A stretch of 64,000 nucleotides of DNA, taken from assembly GCF_003001955.1 (NCBI RefSeq), contig NZ_PVNH01000010.1, forward strand, positions 62,001 to 126,000, given 5' to 3'. The stretch is from Prauserella shujinwangii (lineage in GTDB: Bacteria; Actinomycetota; Actinomycetes; Mycobacteriales; Pseudonocardiaceae). A program made the position numbers and the translations under genes. Positions 18,252-24,986 of the stretch are shown here, piece by piece. Within the stretch, counting starts at the first letter, position 1, and the number at the start of each line of letters is the position of its first letter. The notes below the pieces were generated by a model. The model was not told the DNA's origin. It saw nothing but the letters and a program-made list of their open reading frames with translations, and did not search any database.

Positions 18252-18336
18252 GCACCGTGACCAGGGCAAGGTCACGCGTCGGTCACGTCCAGCGATCTCC
18301 TCGGTCGCCTTCGTCACTATCTGGGAGCATGTGCAC

Positions 18337-18768
18337 ATGACAGCGGCACTGATCTGGCTCGTCGTCGGTATCGGCCTGATGGTGGCGGAAGTGCTCTCGG
18401 GTGACTTCGTGCTGCTCATGCTGGGCATCGGGGCGCTGTTCGGCGCCGGTTCCGCCGCGCTGACGGGCAACCCGTTCGTCGACGTCGCCGTGTTCGCCAT
18501 CTCCTCGATCGGCCTGCTGGTGCTGGCCCGCCCCGCGCTCAAGCGGAGATTCCTCGCCGGACCAGGCGTGAAGACGAACACCGACGCGCTGGTGGGCGCC
18601 CAGGCCGTCGTCCTGTCCACAGTGGATCCGCACGGGGGTCAGGTCAAGCTGGCCGGGGACGTGTGGTCCGCACGCAGCTTCACCGAGGGCCAGGTGATCC
18701 AGCCGGGAACCACCGTGACCGTCGTGGAGATCTCCGGGGCGACCGCCGTCGTGTCGGCGGAGCCGTGA
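18337..18768 (+). CDS. NfeD family membrane protein
   Basis: 143-residue protein with two or three membrane helices (residues 1-70) and a C-terminal OB-fold soluble domain (ALVGAQAVVLSTV to TVTVVEISGATAVV). NfeD proteins associate with stomatin/SPFH proteins in membrane quality control. The next gene is such a protein. The ATG at 18337 is 9 bases after GGGAG; a GTG at 18331 is too close to that site. It is too short to carry the protease domain of long NfeD proteins. Confidence 0.93.
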   Translation: MTAALIWLVVGIGLMVAEVLSGDFVLLMLGIGALFGAGSAALTGNPFVDVAVFAISSIGLLVLARPALKRRFLAGPGVKTNTDALVGAQAVVLSTVDPHGGQVKLAGDVWSARSFTEGQVIQPGTTVTVVEISGATAVVSAEP

Positions 18769-18823
18769 CGGCCGGGGCGCACCGCCGCCGGAGCCGATCG
18801 CACACAATGAAGGGATCCCAGTC

Positions 18824-20134
18824 TTGTCGACCGCAGCGATAATCGTTGTCGCCATCATCGCGCTCTTCGTGATCGTCACGGTCGCGAAGGCGATCATGGT
18901 GGTGCCGCAGGCACAATCGGCGGTGATCGAGCGCCTTGGCCGGTTCAAGTCGGTCGCCTCGCCCGGTCTGAACTTCCTCGTGCCGTTCCTGGACAAGGTG
19001 CGCGCGAGGATCGACCTCCGCGAGCAGGTGGTCTCGTTCCCGCCGCAGCCGGTGATCACCCAGGACAACCTGACCGTCTCGATCGACACGGTCGTGTACT
19101 TCCAGGTCACCGACTCGCGCGCCGCCGTCTACGAGATCTCGAACTACATCGTGGGTGTCGAGCAGCTGACCACGACGACCCTGCGCAACCTGGTCGGCGG
19201 GATGAGCCTGGAGGACACGCTCACCTCGCGCGACCAGATCAACGGGCAGCTGCGTGGCGTGCTCGACGAGGCCACCGGCCGGTGGGGCATCCGCGTCGCG
19301 CGCGTCGAGCTGAAGGCCATCGATCCGCCTCCGTCCATTCAGGACTCGATGGAGAAGCAGATGCGCGCCGACCGCGAGAAGCGCGCGATGATCCTCACCG
19401 CGGAGGGTCAGCGGGAGTCCGCGATCAAGACTGCCGAAGGCCAGAAGCAGAGCCAGATCCTCGCGGCCGAGGGCTCCAAGCAGGCGGCGATCCTCGCCGC
19501 CGAGGCGGAGCGGCAGTCCCGCATCCTGCGGGCACAGGGTGAGCGGGCAGCGCGGTACCTGCAGGCGCAGGGCCAGGCCAAGGCGATCGAGAAGGTGTTC
19601 GCCGCCATCAAGGCCAGCAGGCCGACCCCCGAGGTGCTGGCGTACCAGTACCTGCAGACGCTGCCGCAGATGGCGCAGGGCGACGCGAACAAGGTGTGGC
19701 TGGTGCCCAGCGAGTACGGCAAGGCATTGGAGGGCTTCGCCCGCCAGCTCGGTGCGCCCGGCGAGGACGGGGTGTTCCGGTACGAGCCGCCGAAGGACGA
19801 CCACGTCGAGATGCCGCCGCTGGAGGACGAGGAGGTCGCCAGCTGGTTCGACACCTCGACCGACCCGAAGGTCGCCGAGGCCGTGCGGGAGGCCGAGAAG
19901 GTGGCGCGGCAGGAGGTGCCGGGCCCGCTGACCACGTCCGGGACCGACCGCCCCGCCCCGACGGCGCTGTCCGGGCTGGCCGGGATCGCCGGCGCGCCCG
20001 CCCCGCAGCCGGAGCAGCGGGGCGAGGAACAGCCCCCGGCGCCACCCCAGCCGCCGCAGCGGCCGCAGCAGCCGGGCGGGTTCAACCCACCACCCGGTGG
20101 GCCGCAGCCGCCGCAGGGCCCGCGCCAGGGCTGA
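18824..20134 (+). CDS. SPFH domain (stomatin/prohibitin/QmcA-like) protein
   Basis: 436-residue membrane scaffold protein. It has one N-terminal helix (IIVVAIIALFVIVTVAKAI), then an SPFH domain (about residues 26-185, with GLNFLVPFLDKVRARIDLRE). A heptad-like AEGQ/AEGS/AEAE-rich coiled coil follows at about 185-255. The tail is acidic and then proline/glutamine-rich (PPQPPQRPQQPGG). The start is TTG with AGGG 9 bases upstream. It pairs with the preceding NfeD gene, the usual partnership. A strong hairpin follows the stop. Confidence 0.95.
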   Translation: MSTAAIIVVAIIALFVIVTVAKAIMVVPQAQSAVIERLGRFKSVASPGLNFLVPFLDKVRARIDLREQVVSFPPQPVITQDNLTVSIDTVVYFQVTDSRAAVYEISNYIVGVEQLTTTTLRNLVGGMSLEDTLTSRDQINGQLRGVLDEATGRWGIRVARVELKAIDPPPSIQDSMEKQMRADREKRAMILTAEGQRESAIKTAEGQKQSQILAAEGSKQAAILAAEAERQSRILRAQGERAARYLQAQGQAKAIEKVFAAIKASRPTPEVLAYQYLQTLPQMAQGDANKVWLVPSEYGKALEGFARQLGAPGEDGVFRYEPPKDDHVEMPPLEDEEVASWFDTSTDPKVAEAVREAEKVARQEVPGPLTTSGTDRPAPTALSGLAGIAGAPAPQPEQRGEEQPPAPPQPPQRPQQPGGFNPPPGGPQPPQGPRQG

Positions 20135-20150
20135 CTGACAGCACGCCGAC

Positions 20151-20192
20151 GCGGAAGGCCGCCGTCCCCGGAGCGGGGCGGCGGCCTTCCGC
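20151..20192 (+). terminator. Hairpin terminator after the SPFH gene
   Basis: Arms GCGGAAGGCCGCCGTCCCC (20151-20169) and the matching 3' arm (20175-20192) pair over 18 bases with one bulged T and a 5-base loop. It lies 17 bases after the stop. There is no T tract, as is common in actinobacteria. Confidence 0.75.
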
Positions 20193-20205
20193 ATGGTGGC
20201 CCACC

Positions 20206-20235
20206 TTGACGGGTAGGGGATTTCCTACCTATTGT
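20206..20235 (+). promoter_or_regulatory. Promoter with ArsR-type operator in its spacer
   Basis: TTGACG (20206-20211) and TATTGT (20230-20235) are separated by 18 bases, and the spacer is exactly the dyad GGTAGG-N6-CCTACC (20212-20229). The ATG of the VOC gene is 8 bases after the -10, so the message should be leaderless. Binding by the ArsR protein of the same operon would block polymerase directly. Confidence 0.75.
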
Positions 20236-20242
20236 TTCCGGC

Positions 20243-20629
20243 ATGGACATCAAGAAGCTGCAGTTCGTCTCCGTCCCCGTGGCCGACCACGTGCGGGCGA
20301 AGGACTTCTACCTGACAACGCTCGGTTTCGAGTCGCTCCTGGACCGGGAGGGACCGCACGGCAGGTTCGTGCTGGTCGCGCCGAGGGGCGCGGAGACCGG
20401 CGTGGTGCTGGTCGACTTCACGGTCGACGGGCGCGGGTTCGGCGGTCCCGTGCACCTGCAGTTCCACACCGACGACGTGGACTCCGACCACGCCGCGCTG
20501 CGCGCCGCCGGGGTGGACGCCGAGCCACCGCAGGACATGCCGTGGGGCAGGACGACCTCGTTCACCGATCCCGACGGCAACCCGATCTCGCTGCTGCAGC
20601 CGTCCGCGCTCGGCGCCAGGCCCGCGTAG
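20243..20629 (+). CDS. VOC (glyoxalase/bleomycin resistance) family protein
   Basis: 128-residue two-module VOC protein. It starts KLQFVSVPVADHVRAKDFYLT and ends with TDPDGNPISLLQ, with the typical D-P-D-G-N turn. VOC proteins are metal-dependent lyases, dioxygenases or ligand binders; the activity here is unknown. It is first in a VOC-ArsR-SRPBCC operon with a leaderless promoter. Its stop is directly followed by the ArsR ATG. Confidence 0.92.
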   Translation: MDIKKLQFVSVPVADHVRAKDFYLTTLGFESLLDREGPHGRFVLVAPRGAETGVVLVDFTVDGRGFGGPVHLQFHTDDVDSDHAALRAAGVDAEPPQDMPWGRTTSFTDPDGNPISLLQPSALGARPA

Positions 20630-20947
20630 ATGGGCCGTACCGACGAGGTGTTCGCCGCGCTCGCGAGCCCGGTCCGGCGCGACGTCCTCCGGCTCCTGCT
20701 GGACGGCCCGCAGCCGGTCCAGCGGCTCGCGGAGCACTTCGACATGCGCAGGCCGAGCCTCTCGGAGCACCTGAAGGTACTGCGCGAGGCGGGGCTGGTC
20801 AGCGAGCGCAGGCAGGGCCGGTTCCGCTACTACTCGCTGGAGGCGGAGCCGTTGCGGGACGTCGCCGACTGGCTCACCCCGTACGAGCGGTTCTGGCGTG
20901 CGAAGCTCGCCGGGCTGCGTGACCTGCTCGACGAGGAGGAGCTGTGA
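20630..20947 (+). CDS. ArsR family transcriptional regulator
   Basis: 105-residue winged-helix repressor. It begins DEVFAALASPVRRDVLRLLL, the recognition helix is MRRPSLSEHLKVLREAGLV, and the wing is RRQGRFRYYSLE. It lacks cysteine metal motifs. It abuts the VOC stop and overlaps the SRPBCC start (GTGA). It probably binds the GGTAGG-N6-CCTACC dyad in the operon promoter. Confidence 0.94.
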   Translation: MGRTDEVFAALASPVRRDVLRLLLDGPQPVQRLAEHFDMRRPSLSEHLKVLREAGLVSERRQGRFRYYSLEAEPLRDVADWLTPYERFWRAKLAGLRDLLDEEEL

Positions 20948-21372
20948 GCGGGGAACGGACCGCGATCCACGTCGACCAGTTCCTCGCCCACCCGCCGCAC
21001 ACGGTGTGGCGCGCGCTCACCGAACCGGAACTGCTGGCGCGTTGGCTGATGCCGAACGACATCGCGCCGGTCGTGGGGCACCGGTTCCAGCTGCACTCCG
21101 AGCCGAAGCTCGCCGCGGGGTTCGAGGGCGGCCCGGTGCCGTGCGAGGTGCTGGCCGTGGAACCGGAGAAGCTGCTGTCGATCCGGTGGGGTGAGCGGTG
21201 GACCGTCACCTGGCGGCTGGAGCCGGAGGGACGGGGCACCCGCCTGTTCCTCAGCCACGAGGGCTTCGACCCCGGGGACGAGCGGGACCAGGTGGCGTGG
21301 CGGATCATGGGCGGCGGCTGGCGGACCGGCGTGCCGAGGAAGCTCGCCGCCGTGCTCGACGCCGGCCTCTGA
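20944..21372 (+). CDS. SRPBCC (AHSA1-like) domain protein
   Basis: 142-residue helix-grip protein, with IHVDQFLAHPPHTVWRALTE, LLARWLMPNDIAPVVGH and LFLSHEGFD. The GTG start overlaps the ArsR stop, making this the third coupled gene of the VOC-ArsR-SRPBCC operon. Such proteins may bind a small hydrophobic ligand; none is known here. The 48-bp palindromic repeat begins 31 bases after its stop. Confidence 0.93.
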   Translation: MSGERTAIHVDQFLAHPPHTVWRALTEPELLARWLMPNDIAPVVGHRFQLHSEPKLAAGFEGGPVPCEVLAVEPEKLLSIRWGERWTVTWRLEPEGRGTRLFLSHEGFDPGDERDQVAWRIMGGGWRTGVPRKLAAVLDAGL

Positions 21373-21402
21373 CGGGCACACGCGCCGCCGTGCCTGGTCC
21401 CG

Positions 21403-21450
21403 GCTCGTGAGTGGGAAACGTGGTTCTAACCACGCTTCTCACTCACGAGC
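21403..21450. repeat. 48-bp palindromic repeat, copy 1 (between convergent genes)
   Basis: Imperfect inverted repeat with 23-base arms (left arm starts GCTCGTGAGTGGGAAACGT) and a CT centre; 2 of 23 arm positions mismatch. It lies between convergent genes and supplies the last codons and TAG stop (21426-21428) of the SGNH hydrolase. Related copies are at 31614-31661 and 63814-63861. A bidirectional terminator role is inferred. Confidence 0.85.
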
Positions 21451-22205
21451 GTCACCGGGGCCAGGGCGGGTCGTTTCGGCGTGATCGCGTCCCCCGACGA
21501 GGTGCCGCGCAACCGGCGGCCCACCCACGGCACGGCGTGCTCGCGGGCCCACCGCCAGGTCTCGGCGCGGCGCTCCCGGCTGGTGAGCACGGCGCGCGGG
21601 CCGAGATCGGCCGGTATGACGTCGTGGTCGGCTCCCAGCGCGTCGAGGACGGCCGCCGCGATGAGCGTGTGCCCGTGCGCGTTGAGGTGGATCCGGTCGG
21701 CGGCCCACAGCCTGCGGTCCCGCAGCGAGCGCATGGCCCACATGTCCACCAGCAGCGCACCGTGCCGGGCGGCGATCAGCCGCACGTGCTCGTTGTAGAT
21801 CGCGGTGCGGCCCCGCAGTCGCCGGAAGAACGGGTCCTCCACCCCGTCGACCCCGGTGAACAACACGACGGTCGCGCCCGTGGCCGCGAGCCGGGCGACG
21901 GTGTGGTCGTAGCTCTCGGCGAGGGCATCCAGGTCGGCCTTTGGGCGCATGAGGTCGTTGCCGCCCGCGTAGAGGGTCACCAGATCCGGCCGCATGGCGA
22001 TCGCGGGCCCGGCCTGCTCGGCGATCACGTCGGCCAGCAGCCTGCCGCGGACGGCGAGGTTGGCGTACTCGAGGCCGGGGCGCTGCCGGGCGAGCTGCTC
22101 CGCCGTGCGGTCGGCCCACCCCCGCACGCCGTTGGGCGAGCCGGGGTCGTCGTCGCCGACCCCTTCGGTGAACGAGTCCCCCAGAGCCACGAAGCGATTG
22201 ACCAT
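21426..22205 (-). CDS. SGNH/GDSL-type hydrolase
   Basis: 259-residue esterase/lipase-like hydrolase. Block I is FVALGDSFTEGVGDD (nucleophile serine), block III GGNDLMRP, and block V DRIHLNAHGH with the D-x-x-H pair. No signal peptide is visible. The ATG at 22205 places the GDS block near residue 10, normal for the family. The C terminus VSEKRG and the stop codon come from the 48-bp palindromic repeat, so the element has been recruited as the gene's 3' end. Confidence 0.93.
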   Translation of the reverse strand: MVNRFVALGDSFTEGVGDDDPGSPNGVRGWADRTAEQLARQRPGLEYANLAVRGRLLADVIAEQAGPAIAMRPDLVTLYAGGNDLMRPKADLDALAESYDHTVARLAATGATVVLFTGVDGVEDPFFRRLRGRTAIYNEHVRLIAARHGALLVDMWAMRSLRDRRLWAADRIHLNAHGHTLIAAAVLDALGADHDVIPADLGPRAVLTSRERRAETWRWAREHAVPWVGRRLRGTSSGDAITPKRPALAPVTLVSEKRG

Positions 22206-22240
22206 GACCCGCACTGTAGCCACGGGTGCGCTGTGGCCTG

Positions 22241-22759
22241 TCACACGCGGTGCTGGTCGCGGTGCCGCGCCACGTGGACCCGGGTGGCGCACCGGGTGGA
22301 GCAGAAGCGGCGCCGCCCGTTGCGCGAGGTGTCGACGAAGACCACGGCGCAGCCGTCCCGGGCGCACGTCCCGCACCGGGAAGGGTCGTCGCACAGCAGG
22401 TGGGCGAGCCCGCCCGCGGTGTAGGCCTGGACGCGCCGGACGGGACCGTCGTCCTCGCCGGAGTAGTGCAGGTGCGCGGGCAGTCCGTCGTGCCGGGAGA
22501 CGAACGGGCGGCAGGCCGAGTCGGCCAGCAGGTCGTTGACCAGCGCGATGCGCGTGCCGAGCGCGGTCTCGGTGAACACCGGGCGGAGCCGCCGCGCCCA
22601 CTCCGCGATCTCCTGTGCCTGCGCCACGGACAGGCGCGGGACCGAGGCCATCCCCGCGTTCCGCATCGCCGTGACCAGGTCCTCGGGTCCGGTGCCGCCC
22701 GCGTTCACCACCGCCGCCGCGACCTGCGCCGCGAGCCCGCCGTAAGGGTTGAAGTGCAC
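22241..22759 (-). CDS. CGNR zinc-finger (ABATE domain) protein
   Basis: 172-residue putative regulator. The N-terminal ABATE-like part starts HFNPYGGLAAQVAAAVVNA. The C-terminal zinc finger reads CARDGCAVVFVDTSRNGRRR, then FCSTRCATRVHVARHR, in which the family C-G-N-R is replaced by C-A-T-R. The start is GTG at 22759, preceded at about 7 bases by a TGTAAT hexamer, so probably leaderless. It is divergent from a small zinc-ribbon ORF. Targets unknown. Confidence 0.9.
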   Translation of the reverse strand: MHFNPYGGLAAQVAAAVVNAGGTGPEDLVTAMRNAGMASVPRLSVAQAQEIAEWARRLRPVFTETALGTRIALVNDLLADSACRPFVSRHDGLPAHLHYSGEDDGPVRRVQAYTAGGLAHLLCDDPSRCGTCARDGCAVVFVDTSRNGRRRFCSTRCATRVHVARHRDQHRV

Positions 22760-22785
22760 TGACTCATTACACCACGCTGGCGGGC

Positions 22786-23016
22786 ATGACCGACGAACTC
22801 TGCCCGCACTGCGGCTGCCCGGTCCGCGAGCTCCGTGGATCGGCCGGCTCCGTCCACGCCGTCTCCGAGGGGACGCTGAGCTACCTGCGGTGCGCCTGCG
22901 GCAGCTGGCTGCTGCGGGTGAACGGGCGGGTGCGCGGCGCGACCCGGCCGCCGGGAAGCGGGCTCACAGCTCCGCCCGCCGCTCGGCCAGTGTGCGCGCG
23001 AGATCGGCGAGCCTGA
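22786..23016 (+). CDS. Small zinc-ribbon protein, unknown function
   Basis: 76-residue ORF starting MTDELCPHCGCPVRELRG, with a second pair CACGSW, giving a C-x2-C...C-x-C ribbon in the first 45 residues. The tail after residue 55 is low complexity and overlaps the antisense end of the GAF-ANTAR gene by 53 bases, so the true functional part may be only the ribbon. It starts 26 bases from the divergent CGNR gene. I do not recognise a named family. Coding status rests on the cysteine pattern. Confidence 0.55.
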   Translation: MTDELCPHCGCPVRELRGSAGSVHAVSEGTLSYLRCACGSWLLRVNGRVRGATRPPGSGLTAPPAARPVCARDRRA

Positions 23017-23743
23017 CGTTGAGCTCCTGAGACGAGCGGCGCAGGATGTCGAACGCCTCGTCGGCGCTGACGCCGCGGCGTTCCATGAGGATGCCCTTCG
23101 CCTGGCCGATCACGTCGCGGCTCTGCAGCGCCTCGCGTAACTGGGCGGACTCGAGGTCCGCCGCGGAGGCCGTCCGGACGGCGTGCAGCGCGATCGCGGC
23201 GTGGGAAGCGAGCACGAGCGCGATGTCCCGGTCCGCGGCGTCGAGACCGTGCGCGCGGTAGGAGTAGAGGTTGAGCGCGCCCGCCCTGGGCAGGTCGGAA
23301 ACGGGCAGCAACGCGGTCGACAGCACGGCGTGCACACCCAGTTCGGCCGCGGCCGGGCCCCAGCGCGGCCACCGCTCACCGCTGGCCAGCTCGTCGCTGC
23401 GAGCGGTGCCGTCGCCTGCCGGATCCGCGGCGTGGACGCATGGTCCCTCTCCGGTGCGGTACTGCAGGTGGTCGAGCTCGGCGGCGACGGGGTCGGTGCG
23501 CACCGGCGTGCTGTACTCGCCCCGGGAGTTCCGCAGCGTGATGCTGGCCAGGTCGGCGCCGGGCACGACGCGCCTGGCGGTGTCCACCACGTTGTCCAGC
23601 ACGTCCGGCACCGTGCGGGCCGCCAGCAGCCGCGCCGCGAGGTCCACGAACTCGCCGGCGAGCGGGCCGTTCAGCGGCGTGGCGTCGTCGTGGAACCGTT
23701 CGCGTTCGAGTTCCCATTCGCGTTCGGCAACGATCCGGCTCAC
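22964..23743 (-). CDS. GAF and ANTAR domain protein (RNA-binding antiterminator type)
   Basis: 259-residue regulator. A GAF sensor domain (about residues 30-175) contains EFVDLAARLLAARTVPDVLD and GEGPCVHA. A C-terminal ANTAR domain (about 190-250) contains QAKGILMERRGVSADEAFDIL. ANTAR domains bind paired hexanucleotide-loop hairpins in RNA to prevent termination. The GTG start follows GGAGAG. It lies 65 bases downstream of the recombinase gene on the same strand. Signal and RNA targets are unknown. Confidence 0.93.
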   Translation of the reverse strand: MSRIVAEREWELERERFHDDATPLNGPLAGEFVDLAARLLAARTVPDVLDNVVDTARRVVPGADLASITLRNSRGEYSTPVRTDPVAAELDHLQYRTGEGPCVHAADPAGDGTARSDELASGERWPRWGPAAAELGVHAVLSTALLPVSDLPRAGALNLYSYRAHGLDAADRDIALVLASHAAIALHAVRTASAADLESAQLREALQSRDVIGQAKGILMERRGVSADEAFDILRRSSQELNVRLADLARTLAERRAEL

Positions 23744-23808
23744 CTCGCTCTCCGGCGGCGGCTACCCGGGCCCCGATGCCGCCAAACGCGAGTCCCCCGC
23801 TCCCGCGG

Positions 23809-24903
23809 TCAGGACGTGCGGTGCTCGGCGAGGAGCTGGGCGAGCGTGTGGACCGGTGAGCTGTCCAGCTTGTGCCGGTGTGCGTCGTAGCGGTCGCGGG
23901 TGGTGCGGATGTCGGCGTGCCCGAGCAGGTCCTGCACCCGCTGCACGGGCACCCCGTGGGCGAGCAGCAGCGTGCCGGTGGTGCGGCGCGCGGTGTGCGG
24001 GGAGATGCTGTCGGCGGCGGCCAGCCCCGCCTGCGCGGCGAGCCTGCGGAGGGTCTGCCAGACGTCGCGCTGCCGCAGCGGCTTCCCGCCCGGCTTGGCG
24101 GGATCGTGCGGGTGGGGTGTGGTCGCCAGCAGCGGCCCGGACAGCCGTTCCGCCGGCACGGCCTCGCGCCGGGCGCGGACGGCGAGGTAACCGGCGAGCG
24201 GGCGCAGCGCGGGTGCGACGACCGGCACGAAGTCGCGTTGCCCGCCCTTGCCGGTGTAGCGCAGGATCGTGTGCCCGGAGTCGGTGTCCAGATCGGCTAC
24301 GGTCGCGGTCGTGATGCCGGAGACGCGCAGCCCGGTGTAGAAGAGCAGGGCGATGAGCGCGGCGTCCCGCCACGAGGCCTCCGTGTCGTTGCGCCGCGCC
24401 CGCGCCTCGGCGTGGTCGAGCAGCTTCGCGGCGGAGCGCTCGTCGAGCGCGGGCAGGGGAGAGGCCTTGGCCCGTTTCGGCCGGGCGACGGCGCCGATGG
24501 GGTTGGTGTCGGCGACGTCGTTGGACTGCAGGTAGCGGTACCAGCTGGAGACACCGGCCAGCGTGCGCGCGACCGTCGACGGTGCGGCGGGCCGGGGCAG
24601 GCCGTCGCGGCCGGTCACGGTCAGGGTGGCCTTCCAGGCGTCGACGTCGGCCCGCCGGGCCCGCAGCGGGTCGAGACCGTTGCGGGCACACCAGGTCAGC
24701 CACGCGGCGAGGTCGGCGTAGTAGGCGCGCCGCGTGTGCTCGCTCTTGTCCGCGGCGAGCCAGAGCAGGGTGACGTGCCGGACGGCGTACCGGTCGCCGG
24801 GGTCGGCGGGTGGGAGCGCGGGCAGGTGCTCCACCGCCTCGGCGAGCGCGTCCTGGTCGGCGCGGCGGGCGACGAGTTCGGTGGCGGAGGACGGGTCGGT
24901 CAT
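23809..24903 (-). CDS. Tyrosine-type site-specific recombinase/integrase
   Basis: 364-residue integrase. It has a SAM-like core-binding domain (about 50-150, with SEHTRRAYYADLAAWLTWCA) and a catalytic domain with arginine in TGLRVSGI, lysine in GKGGQ, H-x-x-R in PHTARRTTG, and the LGHADIRTTRDRYD segment with histidine and nucleophile tyrosine. All catalytic residues are present. No tRNA, att repeat, excisionase or phage gene is nearby, so it may be a chromosomal XerC-like or orphan recombinase. The start is ATG at 24903 or GTG at 24906. Confidence 0.93.
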   Translation of the reverse strand: MTDPSSATELVARRADQDALAEAVEHLPALPPADPGDRYAVRHVTLLWLAADKSEHTRRAYYADLAAWLTWCARNGLDPLRARRADVDAWKATLTVTGRDGLPRPAAPSTVARTLAGVSSWYRYLQSNDVADTNPIGAVARPKRAKASPLPALDERSAAKLLDHAEARARRNDTEASWRDAALIALLFYTGLRVSGITTATVADLDTDSGHTILRYTGKGGQRDFVPVVAPALRPLAGYLAVRARREAVPAERLSGPLLATTPHPHDPAKPGGKPLRQRDVWQTLRRLAAQAGLAAADSISPHTARRTTGTLLLAHGVPVQRVQDLLGHADIRTTRDRYDAHRHKLDSSPVHTLAQLLAEHRTS

Positions 24904-24929
24904 CACGCTGATTCTGCACCGCGAGACGG

Positions 24930-24973
24930 ACGTGACCGTGGTGCCCCGCTGGCACGGGGCACCACGGTCACGT
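24930..24973 (-). terminator. Perfect 18-bp-arm hairpin after the sugar dehydrogenase gene
   Basis: Arm ACGTGACCGTGGTGCCCC (24930-24947) pairs perfectly with 24956-24973 around an 8-base loop. It begins 13 bases after the leftward dehydrogenase stop and ends before the recombinase start, so it should insulate the two genes. Confidence 0.85.
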
Positions 24974-24986
24974 CAACCGGAGGTGA

